Shown: one piece after another, positions 1-9,207 of the stretch | How positions within the stretch are numbered: position 1 is the stretch's first letter | How the letters are laid out: the number at the start of each line of letters is the position of its first letter | Position numbers and translations under genes: made by a program | The notes under the pieces: model-generated | Database searches by the model: none | Seen by the model: the letters and a program-made list of their open reading frames with translations, nothing else | What the model was told of the DNA's origin: nothing | NCBI GenBank assembly: GCA_010094045.1 | Contig: ML986816.1 | Span: 28,605 to 52,464, forward strand | DNA: 23,860 nucleotides | Reading direction: 5' to 3' | Source of the DNA: Lojkania enalia | Lineage: Eukaryota; Ascomycota; Dothideomycetes; Pleosporales

Positions 1-725
1 GCCTATTATAGGGCCCCTTATAGAAGGTAACGGTTATTCTACACGCGTAGACGGAAGCTTACTCTTACTATAACTTACGCGTGTATCGGTTCTAGTATAG
101 AAATTAGAAGGTAAATTATAGTTAGATATTAGCAGTTACCTCTAATTTTAATAGGTTATTAATAGTCTCTAAGTTTCTACCTAGGTATACTTTACGCAGC
201 TTTTCTAAAGGCAATTCTAATTATAAAAGATAGGAAGTTCTAAACCTAAAAGCTTTAGTTAATAGAAAGTCTTTAAGATTCTATTTAGATAACTAAATAA
301 TTTAATATAATAGTATATAAGTATTACAATTTAAATTAAATTAGGTATATCTCGGACTTAAATATATTCAAATAAATAATTAATATAATATTATTAAAGA
401 GGCTATTATTAGTAGTATTAAGTTCTTCTATATAATATAATAGTATAGATAAAATAATAGGTCCGAATATAGTACGAATCTACTTAGAGGTATATAAGAG
501 TACGTAGGGGATTAAGGACCTAAGAATTCTATTAACACCTATAGGCCTTATACAAAAGGATATAGAAGAACTACTAAGCTACTTATAAGGGAGTATATAA
601 CTATATATAGAAGGGAAAAGGGGTAGAACTAGGGGTAGGATAAGATAAGTAAAAAGCTTTAGGATAAGGTTATATATAAAGCTTTTTATAGAACGATTTC
701 TTTACATTATTATAATATACGCTAA
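1..725. other. Unassigned RIP-degraded AT-rich sequence
   Basis: No gene, RNA or element end is recognised here. The stretch is very AT-rich and poor in CA and TG, like the rest of the window. Between about 450 and 660 the + strand has a frame that stays readable if TAG/TAA are taken as former Gln or Trp codons, rich in Arg, Lys and Tyr, but I cannot tie it to a family. It lies just upstream of a pogo transposase C-terminus, so part of it may be a decayed piece of the same element. Confidence 0.4.
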
Positions 726-1260
726 TATCTTCTATAGTTAAAGATACCCCTTAGAAGTTAAAAATACTAAGTAATTCTATTAAATTTAGGTCTTAATCTA
801 TATACGTTTAATTAAGAGTTTAAAAGTACCTAAATAGCTCGCCTATTTTAATAGTAGAAGCGTTTAAATAGTTTATAAAGGGTGCTGTATATATAATATA
901 TAAAAACGTACTATTATATACTTAGATTGCTAAGCTTTAAATAGCTTATAAAGCTGCTATATAATATCAATTATATAAAAGAAAGTATATATAGAAGGAA
1001 GGTAACCTAATAATTAAAGAAGGCGCTTAATTAACTACTCTAAAAGAGTTTAGTACTTGTACTAATAGGAAGAAGAGTAGGAAGAAGGCGCGTATTAATA
1101 GAGGCTAACCGATTTAAAGGTACTATAGGTAGTATAGTAAGGTTAGATATAACTTACAGACGTATAAAAATAATACTATAGATATAGAAAAATAGGCTAC
1201 TATACTATATAGAATAATAGAATGTAAGAAAGTATAATATTTTACGAAAAGTAGTCGCGA
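725..1260 (+). pseudogene. Fot1/pogo transposase relic, C-terminal region with zinc knuckle
   Basis: The + strand reads as the C-terminal tail of a fungal Fot1/pogo transposase after the DDE domain: a segment with YLNSSPILIVEAFKQF (the usual 'NSSP..I.EA...' region), then a basic stretch, an acidic 'EGAQLTTLKEF' segment, and a CX2CX4HX4C zinc knuckle at about 1117-1176. All four zinc ligands now read Tyr, as expected when TGT/TGC and CAT/CAC become TAT/TAC. In-frame TAG/TAA mark former Gln and Trp codons. The DDE core is not recognisable upstream. Downstream, at about 1281-1315, lies a TIR-like string (cagcttacttata) and then the end of an oppositely oriented pogo copy. The fragment is dead. 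The family call is fairly sure; the left boundary is not. Confidence 0.72.
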
Positions 1261-1329
1261 TTTTAGTATAGTCTTAGTATTATAATTAGCTCGCTTAGGT
1301 GATCAGCTTACTTATATAGTATATTACGA

Positions 1330-2345
1330 CTTCTAGATTATATAGGATTAGACTAGCGCCTTAAAAGCTTATATAGATATTCTCCTTTATAATTTACTAG
1401 TTATAGGTAGTATAGAAGACTAGTAGGAACTTAAGCTTAGTAATATAGTTAATATAGTCGCATATTAGGCTCTCGACCTAGCGTCTATACGCTCGCTTTA
1501 ATAGCGAGAAGTAGCTAATATCTAATAGCTATAAGAGGTACGATAAATACAGCGGTATATAGAGGGTATATATATTATTCTTCTTGTAAATATCCTGGAA
1601 TTCGAGTAAAGTATAGCTATTAAAGCTGTTAATAATTAGTAGCTAGCACGCGCCTATTCTACATCCTACTATATACTTAATAAAGTACTATAGCTAGCTA
1701 ATACTAAGTTTAATATTAGTCTAGCTATTATCGCTTAGGCCGGTCGCCTAATTACCTAGTATATTATTACTCTTATACTAGGTAGAGAGATAGTACTAGC
1801 TAGTAAAGATAAGAAAGAGTAGAATTATCTACCCAGCAGTATTAATCTTATAGATTACTATTGTCTACTCGTAATTGTCTAACTAGATTACTTTTAGCCG
1901 GCTATATCTCTCTAAACCTATAATAACTAGCTAGAAGGATATTTTACCTATTAGAAAGCTAGTCTTATTAAAGTTAAATATATTCTTATTATAGATACTA
2001 TAAGTAGCCTTTATATATGCTATAAGCTTAAACTAGATACTTATAGTCTTAGAATCTTCGTAAAAAGCTTGCTGTTAATTATAAGGTTGATTAAATTATA
2101 TTATAAAACTATCCGTTTACTTAATAAAGTTTCTAGACTACTACTAGTTAATATAGCTAGTATTACGCTTAGTAAGCAGCTTATTTACTATATCTTATAT
2201 AGTATCTAGAATAGGCGTAAAGTCTTATAAATCTAGGTTAAGTATATATATAATAATTGCCTCTTCTTCTAGCTTAGTAAGCTTCTTTAAGTTAGGCTAG
2301 CAATTATATTATATAGACTTCCCAGCGCGTCGGCTATAAAGCGTA
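1330..2345 (-). pseudogene. DDE transposase relic of pogo copy A
   Basis: Read on the - strand, the relic goes from the end of the helix-turn-helix region (KEAY near 2290, then YILNLD-like sequence near 2240) through FYEDSKTISI*FKLIAYIKA (about 2060-2000, matching 'EDP..I..WF.L......K' of Fot1-type proteins) and FNFNKTSFLIGKIS (about 1985-1930). It ends with the 'SFQGASLVLYN' block at about 1376-1335. The first catalytic Asp (NFDET in active relatives) reads Asn. Many stops are TAG/TAA. The C-terminal tail is absent. A member of the DDE_1 (pogo/Fot1) group; inactive. Confidence 0.75.
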
Positions 2346-2501
2346 CTTTTAGGGACGTTAAATATTACTACAGTATAGTTAACGCTTTAGATCTAAAACT
2401 AATTAATAGTTAAGATAGCTAAGAAGATATCTACTTCGCTATAAGATAATTAAATAGTAGTTAGTAGAGCTATTATAGTTAATAGGTAATATATTATAGA
2501 A

Positions 2502-2556
2502 AGTTTATAGAGTTTATAGCTCGCTTATATTTATAGCTCGCTTATAAACTATATTA
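2502..2556. repeat. Stray pogo TIR fragment with doubled core
   Basis: Within the leader of copy A, the string tttatagctcgcttata occurs twice in a row (about 2513-2547), bounded by agtttata on the left and tataaact on the right. The right half equals the 3' terminal repeat of pogo copies C and D (…agctcgcttataaacta). Copy E's leader has no counterpart, so this is an insertion: perhaps a very short internally deleted element or an abortive insertion. Confidence 0.6.
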
Positions 2557-2598
2557 TATCTTCTACTTTAAAGTTGTTTATTATTAATAGCTAAGATA

Positions 2599-2702
2599 GC
2601 TAGAAAGATATCTACTTTATTATAGCTAGAAAGATATCTACTTTATTATAGCTAGAAAGATATCTACTGTATTATAACTAGAAAGATATCTACTTTATTA
2701 TA
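2599..2702. repeat. 26-bp tandem repeat, four units
   Basis: Four consecutive 26-bp units beginning gctagaaagatatctact start at 2599, 2625, 2651 and 2677, with only a few substitutions, followed by a partial fifth. A diverged relative lies near 2417. The same motif is present once in the leader of copy E (around 12,190), so the array grew by local duplication inside copy A. Confidence 0.9.
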
Positions 2703-2812
2703 GCTAGATTAGATATTTATAGGTTAAGCTATTATTATTAGAAGGTAAGATATTATATAAAGTTGGTAAGGCTGCATACTTACTTACCCGGCGTACTTAC
2801 TTACTTCTTATA

Positions 2813-4553
2813 TTAATAAAGAAGATATCTTTCTTACTATATTAGCTATTAATAAAAATTAGATTTAAAGCGAAAATTATATTACTATAATATTTAACGT
2901 TTCTTAATTAATGCTATATAACTAATACGCTAGAAATACTATATAATATAATTATACGCCTAAATTAAAAAAGTTTACTAAACTAGAAGAGAAGATAATT
3001 ATAAGATATATATTTAACTTAAATTTGTAAAGATTTATACCTATATTAGATAGTATATAAAATATAGTAGATAAACTACTTACTAAATATAGTATAAACT
3101 AGGTTAGCTAGTAGTAGCCTAAGAATTTTATTAAGTAAATAAATAGTCTTACTATATAATTTAGTTGAGCCTATAATTAATAATAAGCTCTCTATAAAAG
3201 TTTTAAAATTATAAGCGTCTAGTTTAAACTTATAACGCGTACGAAAACTACTTATAATATTTATAATAAAGATATTTTTAACTTTAATAAGACTAACTTT
3301 CTATTATATAAGATATCTTTTTAACTAGTTATTATAGGCTTAGAAAGATATAGCTGGCTAAAAGTAATCTAGCTAGGTAATTATAAGTAGATAACGGTAA
3401 TATATAGAATTAATACTACTAGATAGATAATTCTACTCTTTATTATCTTTACTAGCTAGTATTACCTCTCTATTTAATATAAGAGTAATAATATACTAGA
3501 CGATTAGGCTATTAGTTTTAATAATAATAGTTAGACTACAAATAAACTTAGTATTACCTAGCTATAGTACTTTATTAAATATATAGTAGAGTATAAGGTA
3601 GGCGCCTACTAACTACTTATACTCGATAGCTATAAAAACTATAACTTACTTAAATTTTAGAAAATCTGCAAGGAGAATAATATATATATTTTCTATATAC
3701 TATTATACTTATTATACCTCTTATAGCTACTAGATGTTAACTACTTCTTACTATTAAAGTAGGTATATAAGTGCTAGATTAATAGCCTAATACGCGACTA
3801 TATTAACTATATTATTAAAATTAAGTTTCTACTAGTATTTTATACCGCCTATAACTAGTTAATTATAAAGGAGAATATTCGCGTAAACTTTTAAGGTACT
3901 AGCCTAATCTTATATAATTTAGAGGTAGTAATATTAAAGCTTAATATAAAGCTTTATATACTATTACTAGTAGCTCTACTAGAGGCTCTATAGTAAGCTA
4001 AATTACTAAGTAACTAGTATAAGTAGAAGTTTAATTAATATTAATTTATAATCGGATTTACGTATATAAAAGCTTATTATTAGCTTCTATTATTAAGAGG
4101 CTTAACTAGCTAGAAAAGAGCTCTTTAAAAGAGATATATTAGATAGCGCTAATATATAAGTAGATCTCGAGCCTTAAAAAAGTAAATAAGGCTATAATAG
4201 TATATAAATAGTATAAAAAGAAACGGATCTAGAAATAAAGCACTCTATTAAAAGTAGAGGAAGAGGATATTCTTACTTAAAAGGCTGTTAAGTAGTAATT
4301 AGAAGAAGAAATACGTTAAAATAAAGCGTAATTAAATATAAGCTAGTAGACTACAGTATACTATACGCGCTATAAGGAGCTTAAATATAATTTAAATATA
4401 TATAAGAAGGCTTCTATTAATACTATTTAAATTATTATAACTATTATATTAATATATTTCTAATATATTAATAAACTATATAACTTTTTAGAGATAGAAA
4501 GTTAGTAGGATTAATAGTATACTTATACTAATAGCACGTTTATAAACTATATT
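2813..4553 (+). pseudogene. Fot1/pogo transposase relic, copy B, nearly full length
   Basis: The + strand carries an almost complete pogo transposase. In order: an N-terminal DNA-binding region from about 2815 (ILAISAIKN-like, then the 'KLT..EE..II.YI' block near 2980-3020); the DDE core with IFNFNKTNF (about 3271-3300, first catalytic Asp as Asn), GLERYSWLK, LGNYK, and LLILDSYKNY (about 3616-3645, second Asp kept); 'LLDVNYFLLLK' (about 3728-3760); then the C-terminal tail and a zinc knuckle near 4360-4410 with all Cys/His ligands read as Tyr. Length is about 1.74 kb, normal for Fot1-type elements. The 3' end (about 4515-4553) has a terminal repeat like that of copies C and D (…tttataaactata). 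No matching 5' repeat is visible next to copy A, so the 5' end is lost or diverged. Confidence 0.8.
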
Positions 4554-4554
4554 A

Positions 4555-4755
4555 TATTTAACCTTAATTCGCGAGGATTTTCACCCTGGCTATAATAAGA
4601 AATATAGTAGACAAACTATTAGCTGCGTATATTAGAATATTAGTAGATAAGAACTAGCCTATATAGTTTATATCTTATATAGAGAAGTTTAAAATAGCTT
4701 TTAATTAAGTAAAAAACTACTAAAAAGTACCCTAAGAAGATTTAAAAGTATAGGC
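4555..4755 (+). pseudogene. N-terminal fragment of a family-3 pogo transposase
   Basis: The segment from 'aaccttaattcgcgaggatt' at about 4559 aligns by eye over about 190 bp with 20,813-21,005 in the family-3 pogo element. It covers the region just before the DDE core (usually 'LNPRGF.P....V..MA..LL…VG..W'). Homology stops at about 4755, where copia gag sequence begins, and the upstream DNA-binding domain and terminal repeat are absent. It is a fragment from a third, separate copy. Confidence 0.65.
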
Positions 4756-4759
4756 TTAG

Positions 4760-5380
4760 ATTATATATTTAGTTAACTATATAGCTCTTAACTAAATAGT
4801 TTTATATACTATATATTCTCTAGCTATACTTTAATTAAGAAGTTAAGGAACTTTATTAATATACCTATTTATACTACCCTATATAGTATTTACCTCTCTC
4901 CTACTTATAGTTATAAGCCTAGCCTAACCCGCCTCTTCTATTAATTTAATACTATCTATCTTATTAATTATATATAGTTACTACTCTATTAATACTATTA
5001 TTATAATATTAAATAATATCGTTTAAATAGATATTATCTTTAAAAGCTAAAATATCTAAATACTTTAAATCTTTATAATTAAGCGTTTAGCTAATATAAG
5101 AGATATATAGAAATATATTAACCTTAAATAGTTCTATTAACTTTTTTAAAAGTTAGAAAAGCCTATTTAGCCTTCTACAGCTATTAATATAAATAGATTA
5201 CCGACTATTAAACCTGGTTAAAAAGCTTTTAATTAGTATAATATTAATATTAATACCTACTATAGAAAAATTAAAGAATATTAGTATTTTACAAATAAGT
5301 TAGATTATATTAAAATATATATTACTAAAATAATAAGTTAGAATAATCTCTATTAGATTAAAAATTAAAATTTAATTTAA
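4760..5380 (+). pseudogene. copia-3 gag relic, 5' part (host of pogo C)
   Basis: The + strand holds a frame ending FTNKLDYIKIYIIKIIS, then NNLY*IKN*NLI*, just before the left TIR of pogo copy C. Taken alone it is hard to name. If copy C is removed (one TA kept), the frame continues directly into DIYTLKRFIISTF on the - strand at 16,326 downward, and that relic leads into a copia protease and pre-integrase region. I therefore read this as the upstream part of a copia gag. The 5' limit is unclear and no LTR was found next to it. Stops are TAG/TAA throughout. Confidence 0.5.
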
Positions 5381-5392
5381 TATAGTTTATAA

Positions 5393-5506
5393 GTAAGCTG
5401 TTAGTATAAATAAGCTATTAGTATAAGTAAGCTGTTAGTATAAGTAAGCTGTTAGTATAAGTAAGCTGTTAGTATAAGTAAGCTATTAGTATAAGTAAGC
5501 TGTTAC
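5393..5506. repeat. 17-bp tandem repeat grown from the TIR sub-repeat of copy C
   Basis: Six full 17-bp units (gtaagctgttagtataa with minor changes) start at 5393, 5410, 5427, 5444, 5461 and 5478, and a partial unit runs into gtaagctgttacc at 5495. Copy D has only two of these motifs at its 5' end (about 8047-8077) and two, inverted, at its 3' end, so two is the basic state of this family and copy C has gained extra units at one end. Confidence 0.93.
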
Positions 5507-5540
5507 CTTACTAAACTTTTAACAGCCTACCTAGATTAAT

Positions 5541-5609
5541 ATATAATAGCTTAATATAGTAATATATAATAGCTTAATATAGTAATATATAATAGCTTAA
5601 TATAGTAAT
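5541..5609. repeat. 23-bp tandem repeat, three units, in the leader of copy C
   Basis: Three 23-bp units (atataatagcttaatatagt + aat) start at 5541, 5564 and 5587. Copy D has one unit at the matching place (about 8113-8135). The difference is a local expansion within C or contraction in D. Confidence 0.9.
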
Positions 5610-5639
5610 ATATAATTAATATATAAAGAATTATAAATT

Positions 5640-6763
5640 ATTCTTATAATTTTAGCTATTAATTAAGGTTAAGTTTTAACTAAGAATAGTACTATAATAA
5701 CTTTTTACTGCTCTTAAAATACTTTCTACTTTTAATATACTAGAATAGCTGCGTAATACAATTATAAGCTAAATTTAAAGAAGCTTATAAAGACTAAAGA
5801 GGAGGTACTTATTAGCAATATCCTTAATCAGGATTTACGAGGATTTCCGCCTATAATTAATAGCGTATAAGCTATAGTAAATAGACTATTAGTTAAGTAT
5901 AGTACTAGCTAGGTTAGTATCTACTAGCCTCGAAACTTTATATAACACACTAAGCGCCTTAAAACCTAATTAAACTATCCTTATAATTAGTAGTAAGCTC
6001 TATACGAAGATCTAATAATTATAGGAGTATAGTTCTAGTTTCTATAGGGTATAAAAGGGAAGTATAGAATTTAAGATAAAGATACTTACAATTTTAATAA
6101 GATAGGCTTTATTATAGGCTAAATATCAGCTTAGCTAGTTATTATAGGGTTAGAGAATCGTTATATAAAGGCTATTCAGCTGGGTAATTATATATAGACT
6201 ATAATAATCTCAGCAATTAATATAATCGGCTAGGTAATTCTACTACTTATTATCTTTAAGGGTATCTACTACCTATCTTATTAATATAAGAGTAACAATA
6301 TATTTGATAATTAGATAATTACAACTAGTAATAATAGCTGGACAAATAATAAGATTAGTATTATCTAGTTTAAGCACTTTAATCAGCATATAAAGAGCTA
6401 TATAATAGGTATCTATCGATTACTAGTTATTAACGGCTATAATAGCTACGTTTTACTTGAGTTTTAAGAGATCTATAAGGAGGAGAAGATTATCTATCTT
6501 TATATACCGCTATATTTATCGTACCTACTATAACTATTTAATATAGGCTGCTTCTCGCTATTAAAGCGTGTATATAGTACTAAGATCTTAGCCTTAGTAC
6601 GCGATTATATTAACTATATTAATAAGACTACCTTCTTTCTAGCCTTTAAAATAGCCTATAATCGATTAATTATAGAAGCTAATATCTGCGTAAGCTTTTA
6701 AGGCGCTAGAATAGTACTATATAATTTAGAGGTAGTACTATTAAAGTTTAATATTAAGCTATA
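5640..6763 (+). pseudogene. DDE transposase relic of pogo copy C, N-terminal and core part
   Basis: On the + strand: the DNA-binding region (LKKLIKTKEEVLI-type sequence near 5770-5815), the linker with FRISAYN/GFPPIINS (about 5835-5865), then the DDE core: YNFNKIGF (6088-6111), GLENRYIKAIQLGNY (about 6150-6195), LLVINGYNSYVLLEF (about 6420-6465) and CFSLLKRVYSTK (about 6550-6585), ending with ANICVSF*GARIVLYNLEVVLLK (about 6680-6745). Two of the acidic catalytic residues read Asn: NFD to NFN and LDG to ING, both explained by TpG to TpA on GAC/GAT. It is cut by copia-1. It belongs to the Fot1/pogo group; dead. Confidence 0.83.
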
Positions 6764-6923
6764 TATTAGAGGGTAAATATTAAAATAATAGACTTTATAA
6801 ATATTAGCGTTTATAAACTAGTTTTAATTAGACCTAGCTCTATTTAGATAGTCCTTTTAAGAGCGCGCTCTAATAAGTAATAAAAAATATATTTCCTCCT
6901 ACTCTATTTTCTATAGTTTAATA
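6764..6923 (+). repeat. 5' LTR of copia-1
   Basis: This 160-bp segment matches the reverse complement of 16,924-17,063 (for example ctagctctatttagatagtc and gagcgcgctc… followed by the cctcct and ttctatag motifs). It begins TATTAGAG and ends TTTAATA, the RIP form of TG…CA. It lies against the target pentamer ctata. The 5' copy is about 20 bp longer than the 3' copy because of extra sequence near 6780-6800. The short LTR and 5-bp target duplication fit small fungal Ty1/copia elements. The next bases, ggttataagtttttaacc, sit where a primer-binding site is expected. Confidence 0.8.
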
Positions 6924-8038
6924 GGTTATAAGTTTTTAACCGTACTTCTAGCTTATAGTAAAATTGGATTAATTATTATATTAATCTCTAGTTTACTATT
7001 ATTAACTAATAGATAATCTAATAGTAGTATCTAATTAACTAACTAAGCTTAACTCGCGCTACTAATATAGAATATAATACTATTATAGTAGACTATAAGA
7101 GAGTTATAAACCTAGTAAAGAATAGTAAGAATATTTTACTATAGAAAGCCGTCTTATAAAACTAAATTTTTAGTAAAACTGCTAAGGATATTTTAGAAAG
7201 AGTATTTCTACTACCTAAGCCTAATAAGCTAATATATTAGAACCTACCGCCGTATCTAGATAATATAGAGCTGTAGATAGTAAAACTCGCCTAGTAAAGC
7301 AATTTCGAGAATATTCGACGTACTAACGACGCCTATAAAGTATAATATAACTGATAGTAGAAGAACTACCGCAATTATATTAAAAAGGAAGCCTTTATTA
7401 TAAGTATTCTACTCGCTACAGTTTACTAAAAGATACTTAAAGGTCTATACTTATATAAGATAGTAGAAGTACTTTTTAATACTATTCTTAAATATTATAA
7501 AGAGTAAGGTTTTATAGAGAAGTATACCCTCTAAGCTAACTTCTTTAGCCTATATAGTAGTTACTATAATAATATATCTTAATTTACTAGTAAATTTAGA
7601 GCTAGTTTTATATAATTAGTTAATATTAATTTTAAGCTTAACCCTAAAAGTATTATATTCTAGTTTATTATTACTATTAAAGATTAATTTAAAACCTATA
7701 TATAGTAATAGTACTAGATTTTATATTAAGATAGAGTTCTAAATATTAGTACTATAATTAACGAGATTAAAAATAAATTACGTTAAGAGGATCTAGTTAA
7801 AAAGATAATAGTACTTTAAGTACAGCTAAAAGATATATAGTAGTCTAGTAGTAATTAGTATAAAGGTAAAAGGAAGAGTAATACTAAAACTAGAAGTAAG
7901 CCTACTAATAGTAAATTTATAGAAAGGAGGTACTATTCTAGCTGCTAATATAAGTATTTAGGTAGTAGACTAAACTACTAGTTTATATATCTAAAGAGGG
8001 TATTAAAATAATTTCTTAATAAATATCTAGAATTAACG
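6924..8038 (+). pseudogene. copia-1 gag relic
   Basis: After the LTR, the + strand can be followed as a gag-like frame from about 7080 (AVL*N*IF, KTAKDILERVFLLPKPNK at about 7170-7225) through LPPYLDNIEL (about 7245-7275), KKEAFIISILLATVY (about 7385-7430), a basic segment KGKRKSNTKTRSKPTNSKF (about 7865-7920), and a Cys-rich knuckle-like patch YYSSC*YKYLGSRLNY (about 7929-7980) ending FLNKYLEL. This order (helical gag, basic linker, knuckle) fits Ty1/copia. The frame is broken by TAG/TAA stops and interrupted at 8039 by copy D; it resumes at 9208. No start codon could be fixed. Confidence 0.68.
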
Positions 8039-9207
8039 TAGTTTATAAGCGAGCTATTAATATAAGTAAGCTATTATCTTACTAAACTTTTAACGGCCTA
8101 CCTAGATTAATATATAATAGTTTAATATAGTAATATATAATTAACCTCTAAAGAATTATAAATTATTCTTATAATCTTAGCTATTAATTAAGGTTAAGTT
8201 TTAACCGAGAATAGTATTATAATAACTTTTCGATACTCTTAAAGCACTCTCTATCTTTAATATACTGGAATAGCTATACGATATAATTATAAGCCAAATT
8301 TAAAGAAGCTTATAAAGACTAAAGAGAAGGTACTTATTAGCTATATCTTTAATTAGGATTTACGAGGATTTCCGCCTATAATTAATAGTGTACGAGCTAT
8401 AGTAAATAGACTATTAGCTAAGTATAGTACTAAGATCTCAGTTTTAGTACGCGATTATATTAACTATATTAATAAAACTACCTTTCTTCTAGCCTTTAAA
8501 ACAGCCTATAATTAATTAATTATAGAAACTAATATCCGCGTAAGCTTTTAAGACGCTAGAATAGTATTATATAATTTAGAAGCGGTACTATTAAAGCTTA
8601 ATATTAAGTTACGTACGCTAATACTACCTATACTAGAAACTACCCCCTAGAAAACTAAAATAACTAATAATATGCGTAAACTAGAAGCTTAATAAATAAT
8701 AATTTATAGTAGGATTTAGTAATATTAAAACTTATTATCTACGTTAATTATCGCAGCTTTTAATTAGCTATAAAAGAATATTATAATAATAACGCATTCG
8801 ATTATACTAATAGTTAATTAAATTAAAAGCTTTAAATAAGTAAATAAGGTAGTAATAAAGTAAAAATAACGGAAAAGAAGGTAATTATAAAAGTAGGGGA
8901 TTCTAATAAAGGCTACAGGTGAGGATATAATTAATTAAAATAATGTTGAGGGGTAGATTAATAAGAAAATTTATAATTAGAGTACTTAGCTATAAAAGAG
9001 TAGCTAGCCTTAATAGAGCTATAGGTACTATAAATAGCTTAGCTATAATACTTAAACGTGCTAAATTAATAGTTTAGGTGTTAAATAATCTAATAGACTA
9101 TTACTTCCTATAGTATATATATATGTAGTTAATAATTATTATAATTAAATCGTTTAAATCTTAGTAGAATAATAGCTTACTTATACTAATAGCTCGTTTA
9201 TAAACTA
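8039..9207 (+). mobile_element. Pogo/Fot1 copy D, internally deleted, both TIRs present
   Basis: An element of about 1.17 kb with inverted ends: left gtttataagcgagctatta…tataagtaagctatta (8041-8075), right …aatagcttacttatactaatagctcgtttataaac (about 9171-9205), flanked by TA on both sides. It matches copy C at 5' and 3' parts but lacks 675 bp of the DDE core. The join, at about 8425-8432, is the octamer tagtacta, which in copy C occurs at both ends of the missing segment (5900-5907 and 6575-6582). The 3' part includes the C-terminal tail and a zinc knuckle (about 9018-9060) with one Cys codon (tgc) still present. Unable to encode a transposase even before RIP, it could have moved only with help from a relative. 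It sits in the gag of copia-1. Confidence 0.9.

Larger units (their letters stand above)
1318..2812 (-). mobile_element. Fot1/pogo-like element copy A, truncated at its 3' end
   Basis: A pogo-type element on the - strand. Its 5' end lies on the right, where 2770-2812 carries a repeated 'ttacttac' motif fitting a terminal repeat that differs from those of copies C, D and E. The 5' leader contains four 26-bp tandem units and a stray piece of another pogo TIR. The left end stops inside the transposase, just after the DDE core; the coiled and zinc-knuckle tail is missing. There it abuts a + strand pogo tail, so the two fragments meet tail to tail. It resembles copy E in its leader (shared 'gatatctactttattata' and 'agcttctttaagtta') and is a relative of that copy. 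Confidence 0.65.
5381..6763 (+). mobile_element. Pogo/Fot1 copy C, 5' part (split from its 3' part at 16327-16923)
   Basis: The left end at 5381 carries the terminal repeat gtttataagtaagctgtta, expanded by 17-bp units, followed by the leader shared with copy D. The element is interrupted at 6763 by the 5' LTR of copia-1; the host pentamer ctata (6759-6763) is the left target duplication. The missing 3' part, including the right terminal repeat, is on the other strand at 16,327-16,923. Together the parts give about 2.0 kb including the expanded repeats. The relic sits inside the gag of copia-3, at a TA dinucleotide as usual for Tc1/mariner/pogo elements. Confidence 0.82.

Noticed and set aside
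450..660. A separate host gene relic with an Arg/Lys/Tyr-rich frame
   Set aside because: The frame could be followed for only about 70 codons and matched no family I recognise, so it is left as unassigned sequence.
4760..5380. A LINE (Tad-type) ORF1
   Set aside because: No endonuclease, RT or poly-A tail was seen. In-frame continuation into a copia protease on the other side of pogo C favours copia gag.
5393..5506. Regular short repeats resembling a CRISPR array
   Set aside because: The 17-bp units are contiguous without spacers and derive from a transposon TIR in a fungal sequence.
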